NCBI GenBank assembly: GCA_027596195.1 | Contig: JADGJG010000191.1 | Coordinates: 1-32,675 of the forward strand | Length of the DNA: 32,675 nt | Direction: 5' to 3' | Source of the DNA: Podochytrium sp. JEL0797 | Lineage: Eukaryota; Chytridiomycota; Chytridiomycetes; Chytridiales; Chytriomycetaceae | Program-made: the position numbers and the translations under genes | In this document: piece by piece, positions 9,780-20,040 of the stretch | How positions within the stretch are numbered: position 1 is the stretch's first letter | How the letters are laid out: each line of letters begins with the position of its first letter | The notes under the pieces: generated by a model | Seen by the model: the letters and a program-made list of their open reading frames with translations, nothing else | What the model was told of the DNA's origin: nothing | Database searches by the model: none

Positions 9780-10985
9780 CTACAAGCAAACTCTCTTGAC
9801 AAACGAATCCTCCTCATCCACAAAACTCCGTCCCCGCTTGAACCCCGCATCACTCTGCGAAGGCACACACACATCCACGGAAGCCGGCGACGCCTCGTAA
9901 TCCCCCAACACGGGAGAAACGCGACGCAACGAGGCGGCAGGAGACGGGTAATATCCCTTTTGAGCGACAGGGACCATGGGAGACACAGAAGCGGCAGCAA
10001 ACGCCAACGAGTGCAGGAACCCAGCGCTAGTGGCGGGAGGTTGAGCGTTGCGTGAAATGGCACAAGGAGCTTCCAAAGAGGAAGTGCATTGCACCAACGA
10101 AACATTCAATTGCTGTTGTTGCTGCTGCTGAAGCTGATTCTGCACAGCAACCTGCTGAGCAAGCTGCACCTGCTGCGTCTTGGCCATCAACAAACTCGTC
10201 CACTTGGCAAACACTTCATGCCCCACAAACAACTCATATTCCACAAGCGCGAGGAATTTGAACTCGTTGGTGTTGATTTCGGAGACAGAGAGTCCCGAGA
10301 TTTTGGACCACGCTTTGTTCGAGTAGTTGCGGTCTTGGAGGTATTTGCTCGCGAGGATCAAGGAGGTGAGAAACATACGACGACCGCAGACGGCAGGGGT
10401 CATGTTTTGTTGCGAGGGGATCGGGGAGGCGGGTGGGGTCAAGAGGAAGGACATGTCGGGTTCTTCGTTGGCGGGGTAGGAGAATGCATCCAGTGGCTCC
10501 AATGTTCCGTCTTTCGCGAGTTGGTTGCGAACACGAACAATATAAAATAGAGCCAGTTGGAGGGTCGAGAAGCTCGTCTTGGAACGGCGCAGAATTTCTT
10601 GGATAAAGACGTTTAGCGGTAGGACTTTGACGCCTGGTTGGGTTTGAGTGGGCCAGATGGATTCAATCACGAGGGCGGCAGTGTCTGCGCGGAACCAAAA
10701 ACAAAAGGCATCAGTTTCTCGTATGCGGGGAGGGCGGAGATCGCCTATAGTCACAAATAAATCGCATTGATTCGACTCACCGACAAGTCTATCGACAAAC
10801 GCTGATCGAGTTTTGGGAATTTCGGAAGTCAACCCATTCGGAAGGGCTGGTGTAGGTTTCATATAAGTGGCGGGTAAGGTATTGGTGGTACAAGGGACAG
10901 TGGGTGTCAGTTTTTGTTGAAGCGCAGCGAGTTGTTGTTGCTGCTGAAGCAGGGCATAAAGAGAGGCTGGGATTTCAACGTTCAT
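9780..10985 (-). CDS. Pho85-type (Pcl-like) cyclin with poly-Gln tracts
   Basis: Exons 10985-10781 and 10684-9780, 369 aa. The 96-bp intron has a GTGAGT donor and a CGCAG acceptor and its length is a multiple of three, so retention would insert 32 residues into the first cyclin helix. Splicing gives AFVDRLVDTAALVIESIWP, the usual start of a Pcl cyclin box. Further box motifs are LPLNVFIQEILRRS, STLQLALFYIVR, RMFLTSLILASKYLQDRNYS and LVEYELFVGHEVFAKW. The protein would activate a Pho85/CDK5-type kinase in nutrient, polarity or cell-cycle control. Short Gln tracts precede the box (QQQQQLAALQQ) and a longer one follows it (QLQQQQQQQL). The C-terminus is Ser/Pro-rich and ends basic. The ATG at 10985 is the first in frame. 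Confidence 0.85.
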   Translation of the reverse strand: MNVEIPASLYALLQQQQQLAALQQKLTPTVPCTTNTLPATYMKPTPALPNGLTSEIPKTRSAFVDRLVGESNQCDLFVTIGDLRPPRIRETDAFCFWFRADTAALVIESIWPTQTQPGVKVLPLNVFIQEILRRSKTSFSTLQLALFYIVRVRNQLAKDGTLEPLDAFSYPANEEPDMSFLLTPPASPIPSQQNMTPAVCGRRMFLTSLILASKYLQDRNYSNKAWSKISGLSVSEINTNEFKFLALVEYELFVGHEVFAKWTSLLMAKTQQVQLAQQVAVQNQLQQQQQQQLNVSLVQCTSSLEAPCAISRNAQPPATSAGFLHSLAFAAASVSPMVPVAQKGYYPSPAASLRRVSPVLGDYEASPASVDVCVPSQSDAGFKRGRSFVDEEDSFVKRVCL

Positions 10986-12508
10986 AATCGGTAAGGTGGG
11001 TTGGCAGGTCGCGTAGAGAGATTTCAAGACAGAATAAACGGGTGAGTGGTTCAAGGGAGGAACAACTTCAAGTCGACTCGGGAGAGAAAGCTTTAGGCGC
11101 GGGGAGCTCCGATAAGAGCCATTTTCAAAAGTAGTAGTAGTAGTAGAAAGGTTTAAAAGTAGGAGAGCGGGGGGTTCAGAAAGGCAGGAGACGGGTCCGG
11201 TTCAGAGATCAGAAGGTGCGGTGCGGTACAGAGTTATAATTCACGGGGGTTCGAAGGATTGCAGAGGACTTAGAGTGTGAAGATCACGAAAGCCATCGTT
11301 GCAATTGGTTGGTAAGTTGAAGATTTTAAAGGTTGGAGCGAAGAGCGCTAGGGCTTTGAAGTCAGAAGGGTGGCGCTCTGTTCAAAATCGTTAGCAAGGT
11401 GTCTGTGGTGTCTGGGTCCCACGGATGCCTCAGAACGAGGCGGGAGTGCCCCAGGGCGGGTGAAGGCCCAGTGGGTGGAAACAGCCAGGGGTGATCGGAT
11501 AAGCAACGTACATTCGGAGTTGCCACGGGGTTACGAAAAGAGCAGAGTGTTGTCTATCGCAGGAGAGACAAGGAGTGCGGGTTGCTGAGGTGGGTTGGAG
11601 CCGAGTGAGAGCGGCTTGCGGAGGTGAGTTGAGTTGAGACGAAAAGTCGAAGAGGGAAAAACGAACCGGAAAAATTTCGTGGTCAGCGACTCGGCCACAC
11701 TTCCGAAACCAGCCACCAAACAAGCGAATGATTCCCCAATCTTATCTGCGTGTGTCTTGTTGTGTCCCCACATGCACTGTGCCACGAATGGTATCATGCA
11801 TCGTTCATGCATATTCATTGAGCGTAATAAACAACTGCAACGTCATCGACTCAGCCACATAATGACCCCTTCCCCAAAGCTTTTACTAATAGACAAACTG
11901 GAATTGAAGACCTTGGAATTCCGAGCGAACGGAGCTGTAGTTTACACCAAATCTCACCTTCGAATGCCTCGATTCGAACCACGAATCTGTTGAGAAACTC
12001 TCAACGTTGAATATACAAATTTGAACAAACTTTTTGTCTCATTAGCTTGATGTGCAACGTTCGGTGCTCAGACCATGGTCATGCGACTCCACTGGGACGT
12101 ACCTTATTATGGCGAAAAATCTGAGTCCTTATCCTCCTTCTCCTCTCGCCCCTGTTACAACGCGTCAATTACCAAAACTACTCTTTAAGGATGGACGCAA
12201 CGACATCGTCCCGTGCTCCTCAACCAATCACTTCCAATACGTACACGCCTTTTTCCGGAACCACCAGCACCGCCAATGTCCTCTGGATCCGACTCCGGAT
12301 AATGACGCGGATGGCAACTCATGCCAAGGCCAAGGGTCGACAATTCTAGTTCTTGAATTGCCATTCACCACCAGACGTCTTCCTCGTTCAGGGATACTTG
12401 GCGTCTCCTTCTCCTGGAATTGTCTTATTTAAATTGGCACCTTCAGTACCCATCTAATTAGTCTCAACTTTCGCTGTGTGACTGTCCATTGGGACAACCC
12501 CGTTCTCG

Positions 12509-12708
12509 AACGCGATTAAATCAATGGCAATCACTCCGAGAATAGGGGCGTGTAAGAGATATGTCACTCAATAGCTCTGGCTGTGAGTATCTGCCGTTGA
12601 GATTAGTCAAACTGGGTCCCCAACGCGATCAAAAATGGCGCAATCACTGCGAGTATTGGGGCATGTAAGAAATATAGTGCTCAATAGCTCTTTCTGTGAG
12701 TATCAGCA
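12509..12708. repeat. Two degenerate tandem copies, period 113 bp
   Basis: Copies 12509-12595 and 12622-12708 share long blocks (AACGCGAT, CAATCACT, GAGTAT/GAGAAT, GTGTAAGA/ATGTAAGA, CTCAATAGCTCT, TGTGAGTAT) with scattered substitutions. The function is unknown. The divergence suggests an old duplication. Confidence 0.65.
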
Positions 12709-12719
12709 CCCACGGCCCT

Positions 12720-12725
12720 TTTATT
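12720..12725 (-). terminator. Poly(A) signal of the RRM-like gene
   Basis: Minus-strand AATAAA, about 127 nt beyond the stop codon of the RRM-like protein. Confidence 0.35.
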
Positions 12726-12851
12726 TTTCCATTTCTTGGAGACCGGCTGACTGTACTTGAAAATGAAAGCATATACGACCCATTTTACTATAAAGCCCCC
12801 CAGTCGCAAAAGCAATAAAAAGCAAACCCCCCAAACAACCAATAATCCCAA

Positions 12852-14996
12852 TCAATTCCGCGAATACCCACCCGTCTCATTCTTCGGAACATGCATCGGC
12901 ACCGCCCACTCATCCTCCACAGGCACCATCCACGGCATCATCACCATTCCTCCCTGCTGAACCGCTGGATACACTTCCCCATCATATCCTCCATACCCAT
13001 TGTAGTTTTGTGGAGGAGCCGGAGTCCATTCGCGCGCGTACACGTTCTCGCCACGACCTTGACTCGGATGCCATTCCCGCGCATGCACGTTGTCGCCGAC
13101 TCCAGCTCCACTATTCGCGTTCCAGTCTTGTCCAGAGTTCGCGTTTGTTAAGTGAGGCGCGCTGTGGCGGTGGGACACGCCATTATCGTATCCTTGCTGC
13201 TGCTGATGAGAATTGTACCCCTGCCGCTCCCGTCCATTCTGATGAACCCCTCCCCCGCGGGTGGGATAACCGCCTCGAGACGGGTACCCTTGAACTCTCT
13301 GCTGCTGTGACGCATGGCTCCCACCAGCAGCACCGTTTGACTGCACCCTCCCATCCTGCTGTCCCCTCACATCCTGACTCACACCACCCCCCCTCTTTTG
13401 TTCATAGTAATCCCGTCCTCCACCTCCCACCCGTTGTTGCTGTGGAGCAGGAGCCACAGGTTCTTCGGTGTCATGATCATCGGGTCCACCTTCCAAAACC
13501 CCACCACGACTCATCAACGGCCGATGCGGTTGCTGCTGCTGGACAGGTTGCGACCGAGGTGCCGGTTGCTGCTGTTGAACAGGTTGCGACCGCGCCGCCG
13601 GTTGCTGCTGTTGAACAGGTTGCGACCGCGCCGCCGGTTGCTGCTGTTGAACAGGTTGCGACCGCGCCGCCGGTTGATTCAACGATTTCTGCGGACCAGC
13701 CGCCAACGACGACAAAACCGCCGCTCCACCCGCTTTCCCATTCTGTACCACCGCTGCGGCAGGAGAGGACGCCAAACCGCCGTTTTTGACAGACGGTTGG
13801 ACAACTGCCGCAGTAGGAGGAGGAGCGGGGTCACTCGAATGGCTGTTGCTACCACTGCGGATACCGTCTTCATTCCCCACCAACGCGTGTTTTCGAGACG
13901 TTGTCATTTGATTTTCGGGGATATACTCGGCATGAAACTTGAGCGCCGACGTCATACGGTCCCTAGACAAGTGAAAAAAAAACATCAGAGAAGTCAGAGG
14001 CAAGAAGTCTGCAAACAAAACCAAAACAACAAACCTCGCCACAAACGCCTCCTCCTGACTATCAAACCTTGCAAAACAAAACTTTGGAGTCTCAAACGCG
14101 TCCACGAGCCCGCCACACATATTCACCACCGACAACACCTTCCCACGCGCGAGAATCGTGGTTCCGTTTGCGAAGTGCTGTTCGTTTTGGATTGCTACGC
14201 CGCCATGTTGACGCGCAGAGGAGGTGCGGATGGTTCGAGAGATTTTGAGGAAGGGTGTGATACGTTGTTGGTGTTGTTGTTGGGGGGTGGAGGATGGGGG
14301 TGCGGGGTGGGGTGTGGTGGTGGTGGTTGTGGAAGGGGGATGGTGGGGTGTGGCTGGGGAGGTGGTAGCGGGTGGTGGGGCTGAAGCTGGTCTCGTTGCG
14401 TGGGTGGTGGTCGTAGGTTGATGTGGTGGCTGCGCTGTCGCCGAACGAGTAGAGGCGGGTTTGGCAGCTTGTGGTTTCGCAGATGCACCTGCCACCGCGT
14501 TTGCATTCCCCGAAACGGGTCTAGATGCCTGTGAAGACGCCACCGGCTTTGCAGGAGCAACCGCCGCTGCTACAGGAGCAAGAGGTTTCGCAACGGGCCC
14601 GGTCTGCGGTTTCGCTGCCACAACAGACCGAGGAGCCACCCCCGTTGCTCCAGCCGCCGCATTCGTCGCCCTCGAATTCACAACGGGGGGTTGCGAAACG
14701 GGATACCCCGTGCTTGAAAACGACTTGACTTTCCGAACCGCCGCTACAATACGTTTCATCCATCAGTAAATACCACATTCTCACACACACACACTCAAAC
14801 ACGTACAATTCAACTCTTTCTGCTGGTTCGAAGCTGTCGACCTGCCCCCATCACTCGACAACGACGGAGGTGCAGGCGAAGCAGCTCGGATCGCTTCCAA
14901 CACACCCGCAGACGGCGGTCGAATCCCTCCTCCCACAGTTGCCACCACAGGAACACTCGCGCGTTTCGAAGTAGCCATGTGCTGTGCATTTTCCAT
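12852..14996 (-). CDS. RRM-like protein with Ala/Pro-rich middle and Gln-rich tail
   Basis: Three exons: 14996-14807, 14743-14035 and 13962-12852, 669 aa. Intron 1 (63 bp) starts GTACGTG and ends TTGTAG; intron 2 (72 bp) starts GTTTGT and ends TCTAG after a long pyrimidine run. A weak RRM-like fold spans the second splice junction, with GKVLSVVNMCGGLVDAFETP, CFARFDSQEEAFVAR and LKFHAEYIPEN resembling the strand-helix pattern around RNP1. Before it lies about 150 residues of Ala, Pro and Thr low complexity. The tail is Gln/Gly/Asn-rich, with four tandem 12-residue repeats and RGG-like segments, as in prion-like RNA-binding proteins. A role in mRNA handling is inferred. The gene lies head-to-tail behind another RRM gene. 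RRM certainty is moderate because RNP2 is not clear. Confidence 0.6.
13528..13680 (-). repeat. Coding minisatellite, 36-bp unit, four copies
   Basis: Units start at 13545, 13581, 13617 and 13653, with a partial unit before them. Each encodes PAARSQPVQQQQ with small changes (one unit has PAPRS). The last three units are nearly identical at DNA level, which points to recent expansion by slippage or unequal exchange. The length is a multiple of three, so copy-number change keeps the frame. Confidence 0.85.
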
Positions 14997-15129
14997 CTCC
15001 GATACAGGGGCATACACGACATTCAAATTGGTTGTGGTGGATAGCGCGTCACTGTTGTATGTGTTTTGAGGGTGTCAAAAGATGAATGGGAGCAAAAAGT
15101 GACAGAGAAACCGAAGAAAAACTACTCAA

Positions 15130-17279
15130 CTAAGCCACCCCCGCGTCCTCCACACCCCCAAACCGCACAAACACAGTCCGAGTCCCATATAACAATCCTT
15201 CCAACCCCTCCAACGAACCAACAAGTTGATGCACCCGCGCATCTGAAATCACAGCCCCCGCACGGTTCACATCCTTCCCCTTCCCATACCTTTCTTCCAC
15301 ACCACATCTGAATTTGAACACACTCGACGGCGTCCCTTGCGCACCACCAACCTCGACATTCCCCTTCAAAATCGGAGTCCCGAGCATCCCGGATCCAACA
15401 ACCCCACTCCCCAACACTTTCCCCAACCACCCCCTCACCTGTTTCGCTTCCGCTTCCCCTTTAAACCACACGGTCATCACCTCCTTCCCTTCCACCGGCG
15501 CCAAAAACACAAGCTTCAAGAACCCAGGCTCCCTCACACAAAGTTCACGCATATTCACCTCCAAAGGCGGAGCCGTTACCGTGAATCCAAACGCAGGGAC
15601 CGTCATGGCCGGTTTCGGAGGTTGAGGGATGGATCGTTCCGCTTGTCGCGCAGCGAGTGGTATCGGGTTGGGTTTGGGTTTGGGCGCACGTGTGGAAGTC
15701 GTGTATTGTTCAATGAGGGGTTCGTTTGGTCCCAGAGGTACGGGTGGTGGTGCGGTGGAAGTGGATGATGGTTTTTCAGGGACGTGAACGACAAACGAGG
15801 TGGATTTGGGAGTTTTGGTGATTTTCAAGTTGATAGACGGTGGAGGGTTTGAGGTGTTTGAATCGGGGAGTTTCGAATCGGTCGTGACGGTGGCTGGGGG
15901 TGCGGGTGCAGGAGTCTCCACGGGCATGGACTTTTTGGTATCCAACTTTGGCGAAGGGGTCACTTTGGGCAGTTCGGCGATCCAATCGAATTCGAGGCGT
16001 GGGAGGTTTGATGAAATGGCGGATTCTTTGGAATCAGTGGATTCGGTGAGCAGGAGTCCCTGTTTGAAGGTAGATTTGGATGCGGATTTGGTGGCTGTTT
16101 TCGTCTTTTGTTTGGCGGCTGGTTTCGAAGAAGTGGATGCAGCAGCGAGGGACCCAGTTTCGGAGACCGATTCTTCTGCCCCAGGCACAGCAAGACTGCC
16201 CATCGCCGTGTCGACATACTCCACCGCCAAATTCGTCCAGGTTCGGATCCACTCGACCGCTCGAACCGCGTACTCGACACTCGAAAACTCGGCGATGGCG
16301 CTCGTTTTTTTGCTCGAGAGGACAATGTTGGTGAGGTGTCCAGCGTGGACCGCGTGTGTAAAGAGTCCGCGGGCGTCGAGGGGGTCGAGGCCGGGTGGGT
16401 TGAGGAGAAGGGAGAGGAAGGGGGTGGGTGGTTTCGGGGCGGGAGTGGGAGGGGTGGGTGGGGGTGGGCAGAGGGTGAGGGTGAATTTGGGGCATGTGGC
16501 GGACAGTCTGTGTTTTTTGGGATGGTTAGAGCGAGCAAGTCAGCCAACCAAGGGAATATCGGTTACCTCTGAAAAGCAGCGTGGGCAGCTTCCGGGTCGA
16601 TAAACTCGGCATGGACTTGCTTTCCGGCACCTCCGTAATGAATTCTTTTGAAACCGCCGCAACTGGAGAGCAGGCTGAAGATGGCAGCGGGTACTCCAAC
16701 GCGTCCCCACAGGTTCTTTTCGCGCTGGCTGGGGTGATCTTCAAAGTATGTTGAGGGTGGAATGTTTTTGATGTGGATGGCGGTGTGGGCGGGATCGATA
16801 TTGGCGTTGGTTTCGGGTGGAATATCGATGTGGTCAAAGTGCGGGTTGAAATTTGTAGTGAGTTTGAGGTGTTCTCGAGCCATTGAAGCCGAGAGAGCGT
16901 CTTCGAAAACGGCGGTTTTCGGGTCAGATTTTTCGGCATCGAAACCTTTGTAAAACAGCATCCAAGTAGCGACTTTGTTCTTTTGAATCGCTGAAGGGAC
17001 ATTGAGGACAAGGGCTTTAGAGGGTAGTGATTTAATGGCGTCTTGTTTTGTTTGGCTCAAACGCGCCAACTGGGCCTTGCGAGCCACGCTGCCCGTTGCG
17101 CCAAAAGAAGCAATGGCGGTCTTGGCTTCGTCAACTTTCGCAGCCAACACTTCGAGAAACACGGCCGAAGAAGAAGGACAAGTCCCGAAAAACAAAACCC
17201 GAAAAAGAAACGGAAACAGCGCTGCCTTGAGCTGCGCGGCAAACTGAACAACGTCAGAGGAGGAGGAAGAAGGGTGCAT
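15130..17279 (-). CDS. Multi-RRM RNA-binding protein
   Basis: Exons 17279-16567 and 16507-15130, 696 aa; the 59-bp intron starts GTAACC and ends ACACAG. Two RRM-like units lie in the first 240 residues: one from about 88 (ALVLNVPSAIQ, TAVFEDALSASMAREHL, HIDIPPE) and one from about 166 (AIHIKNIPPST, IFSLLSSCGGFKRIHYGG, QVHAEFIDPEAAHAAF). A third follows the splice after a Pro-rich spacer (LFTHAVHAGHLTNIVLSS, SAIAEFSSVEYAVRAVEW). The rest is Ser/Thr/Pro-rich with a globular C-terminal part of about 150 residues of unknown fold. The start is uncertain: the frame is open to an earlier ATG at 17372, only 24 bp from the divergent gene, so I chose MHPSSSSS at 17279. The likely role is mRNA processing or stability. 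Confidence 0.68.
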
Positions 17280-17396
17280 CACAAACAGCGTCGCCGTCTC
17301 GCAGCAGCAGGAGGAGTCAGAGTCAGGAGAAGCGCTCCTCATTTTTGTTCTTGTTTTTGTTCTTGTTTTCATCACACAAACACACTCCAACACCAA
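17280..17396. promoter_or_regulatory. Short divergent promoter between two RNA-binding genes
   Basis: 117 bp separate the chosen start of the multi-RRM gene from that of the CFIm68-like gene. The arrangement suggests joint control of two RNA-processing genes. It contains repeated TTGTTTTTGTTC-type runs on the plus strand near 17344-17370. Confidence 0.4.
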
Positions 17397-19600
17397 ATGG
17401 ATTTCGACATTTACGGAGACAACGCGGATTATTCACTGACCAACGTGCGTTCCTCACCCCCCCGCCTTCACTCCACCTGGATGATTAACCACATCCCCTT
17501 CCTCTCTCCCAGGACGACCTCCTGGGCTCCACCCCCGCCCCCGTGCCCCAAGCCCAAGCCAACGACACAACCAAGACCCCAAGCACCTCAACAAGCGAAA
17601 CCAAGAACAACAACAGTGAAAATGGGTTCGAAGTGTCAACTACAAATAAATCCGTCACAACCACAACAACCACAGCTGTTCCGCAGTCGTCGTCGGGCGG
17701 AATCGAAACCATGGACTCGGCGGTTCCTGCGAACCCGAATATGCGTGCTTTGGTGTTGGATGGACTGACTTGGGTGAGAGAGCGTTGCTTCCATGTTTGC
17801 TTATTGGGTTTTTGGGATACGCGAACGCACCCCAATCAAAAGTCCGCCAGCGCGCGTTTTCTTACCTCCCAAAACACCCTCATCCAGTGGACAACCGACC
17901 AAGACCTCCTCACACCCTGTCTCACCATCCCGGGCCTCTCAACCCCGCTCACCCACGCGGACATTTCCTTCGCCGAAAACCGAACCACAGGAAAATCCAA
18001 AGGCCTCGCGCAACTCGTATTCAAAACGACAAAGGACGCGTGGACTGTCAAATGCGCGTTGGAAAAGATGTAACTAAAATAACCCCAACGAAGCAAAAAC
18101 GCGTGTTTTTTTTTGGTCGTTTCTGATCCCCGCTCGTATTACAGGCAACTCCACTCTGTCCAACTCTCCCCGCAATTCTCGCTATACGACCCAACCCGCC
18201 CAGACCTCTTCTCCCTCTCGAACGCATCAACCCTCTACCCCGCGTCCAACCAACAACAACCCTCAATGATGATGGGACCCGGAATGATGAGCGGCGGCGG
18301 TGGAATGATGCCGCCGAATATGATGGGTATGATGGGCGGCGGTGGTGGATACGGGATGGGAATGGGCGGTGGGAATATGATGATGAATCGGGGCGGTCCA
18401 CCGCCTTCGTCTGGGGGTTGGATGGGAAGAGGTGGCGGTGGTGGTGGTGGAATCGGGCGCGGGATGCCACCTCCACTTCATCCACACCAACAACAACAAC
18501 AACAACAACAACATCAGCAGCCGCCACATCGACCCGCTGTTATAACTTCCGCTTCTTCGACGGCAACTCCCATCGTGGACGATGCGTTGGCACCGCCTGG
18601 GGTCAACGATGCGTCTGTTACTGCAGCGGTCCCTCCAGCAAGCGGCATCATTGGTAGCATCGATCGACCCCCCGTTGCGGCTGGGTCCAGTGTTGCGTCG
18701 CAGTCCCCGCGACAAGGGCACCAAGACATGTCGTACCAGCAGTCAGCGGGGTACTACGGCGGAGGTGATCGACGCGGTGACTGGCCTCCGTATCGCGGCG
18801 GGGGTGGTGGGCGAGGAGGATGGGGAGGTGCACCACGTGGAGGCGGAGGCTCCCGCGGCGGTGGGTATGACTACCGCGGCGGTGGAGACGGATACGAACA
18901 TCGTGGTGGAGGAGGTGGGTATGGATACCGCGATTACCCCCCGCCCCAGAGGTATGACGATCGTGGTGGGGATCATCGCGGGTATTATGATAACCGGGGT
19001 CCACCTCCAAGGGACTGGGATCGGAATTACTCGGGTCTGCATTATTCTCAGGATCGTGGGGAGTGGGGTGGGGAGAGGGGGGGGAGGGATGAAGGGTATT
19101 ATCATCCGCCTGGGGCGATGGGGCGCGGGGGTGGTGGTGGGGCTCCGTATGGGGGTGGTGGTGGTGGGGGCAGGCCTGTGGTGGAGGTTGTGGAGAAGCG
19201 GAGGGAGAGCGCGTCTGGTGGTAGCGGAGTGGGTGAACGAGGTGCTGGGGGTGCAGGTGGCGGTGGCATGGAAGGTCCCTCGAATGCGATGGAAGACGAC
19301 GACGCGAGCGACAAGAAACGCAGCAAGCATCGCAGAAGGAGACATCGATCGCGCAGTGTGTCGAGTGTCGAGTCGGAGGACAGTGAGGACCGTCGGGAAA
19401 AGAGAAAGAGGCGTCGCGAGAGGGATGAAACTGTGACGCGTGAGGATGGGAAGCAGGAGGACGAGGAAGGGGGTGGTGGGGAGCGGAGAAGGAAAAAGAA
19501 GTCGTCTTCGTCGTCTTCGAAAAAGAAGAGTAGCAGTTCGCGGAAGCATCGTCATCGCGCGGGGTCTGAGTCAGAGGGATCGGGTGGGGAGGATGCGTGA
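17397..19600 (+). CDS. CPSF6: CFIm68/CPSF6-like mRNA 3'-end processing factor
   Basis: Four exons: 17397-17444, 17513-17773, 17888-18069 and 18145-19600, 648 aa. Introns are 68, 114 and 75 bp with GTGCGT, GTGAGA and GTAACT donors. The join at exon 2/3 gives LVLDGLTWWTTDQDL, matching the RNP2 strand and following helix of the CFIm large subunit (family pattern LYIGNLTWWTTDEDL). FAENRTTGKSKGLAQLVF is the RNP1 strand. In animals this subunit pairs with CFIm25 and selects poly(A) sites. The middle is extremely Gly-rich with RGG and YRGGG repeats and a CAA-encoded Gln run near 18488-18512. The tail is an RS/RE-like block (SKHRRRRHRSRSVSSV, KRKRRRERDE, then SSSSSKKKSSSS), replacing the human RS domain. 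It is longer than human CPSF6 mainly through the Gly-rich part. Symbol by homology. Confidence 0.85.
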
Positions 19601-20040
19601 AAAGTCTGTTGAAGGATGAGCCGTTGGTTTTGATGGGTGTTTTTTTCCTTTTCCTGAATGTTGCAATAAACTGATCGCGGCTGTGGGATCGTGCTTGTAT
19701 TCTCAACACTGCGTAAGAGCAACGGGATCTCTGTGGTGGGGCAAAGTAATCTCAAGGAAACGTCCGATATTTTTTTGATTTCAGATTTGTCACGGACCAC
19801 GCCGACAGCATCTCTCTCTCTCTCTTGCACTCCCGCCACTTTCTCTGCGTGATCCCATTCTCCTCGGCTTCCTTTCGCCTTCGAAACCGAACCAGTTCCA
19901 AAGTCCGAATCTGACAAAACCCTTCCCTCAAACACCCCCCTCGCATCCGATTCCCAACGCATACCAATCGCCTAGCCCAGTCTGATCGAAACCACTCTCC
20001 GAATAGCACTACCTATTGATTCATTGCTCTGCTTCTCTCA
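19601..20040. other. Intergenic region with promoter of the kinase gene
   Basis: 440 bp. Its left end is the 3' UTR of the CFIm68-like gene. A TC dinucleotide run lies near 19811-19824, followed by pyrimidine-rich sequence up to the kinase ATG. No separate gene is seen. Confidence 0.5.
19665..19670 (+). terminator. Poly(A) signal of the CFIm68-like gene
   Basis: AATAAA 65 nt past the TGA stop, preceded by a T-rich stretch. Confidence 0.5.

Larger units (their letters stand above)
10986..12851. other. Long intergenic region, no convincing gene
   Basis: About 1.87 kb, by far the longest gap in an otherwise compact region. The first part is the promoter and leader of the cyclin gene and includes a short TAG-trinucleotide run near 11128-11146. 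The middle (11600-12450) has open frames without codon structure or motifs that I trust. A degenerate tandem repeat sits at 12509-12708. The right end is the 3' side of the RRM-like gene, with a minus-strand AATAAA at 12720-12725. It may hold a decayed insertion or a non-coding transcript. Confidence 0.5.

Noticed and set aside
9346..10105. Three overlapping long open frames on the minus strand with hydrophobic products
   Set aside because: The openness comes from a purine-skewed plus strand. The frames conflict with each other, have no family resemblance, and the longest overlaps the cyclin tail in another frame.
11945..11995. tRNA-like B-box (GGTTCGAATC) on the minus strand
   Set aside because: The flanking bases do not form a T-arm stem and no D-arm, anticodon arm or acceptor stem could be drawn.
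12191..12349. Plus-strand 52-codon frame beginning with ATG in the long gap
   Set aside because: Too short, no homology that I recognise and no splice partner with a convincing continuation.
13528..13680. Regular 36-bp repeats as a possible CRISPR array
   Set aside because: There are no unique spacers; units are contiguous, in frame and encode a peptide repeat in a eukaryotic gene.
13010..14384. Long plus-strand frames antisense to the RRM-like gene
   Set aside because: They mirror the CAG and CCG repeats of the coding strand and give His/Arg/Pro low complexity without a start context or motif.
18582..19709. Long frames in other phases and on the minus strand over the CFIm68-like tail
   Set aside because: Created by GGT/GGC and CAC/CCA repeats of the Gly-rich region. 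The true frame keeps the RRM and RS-like tail.
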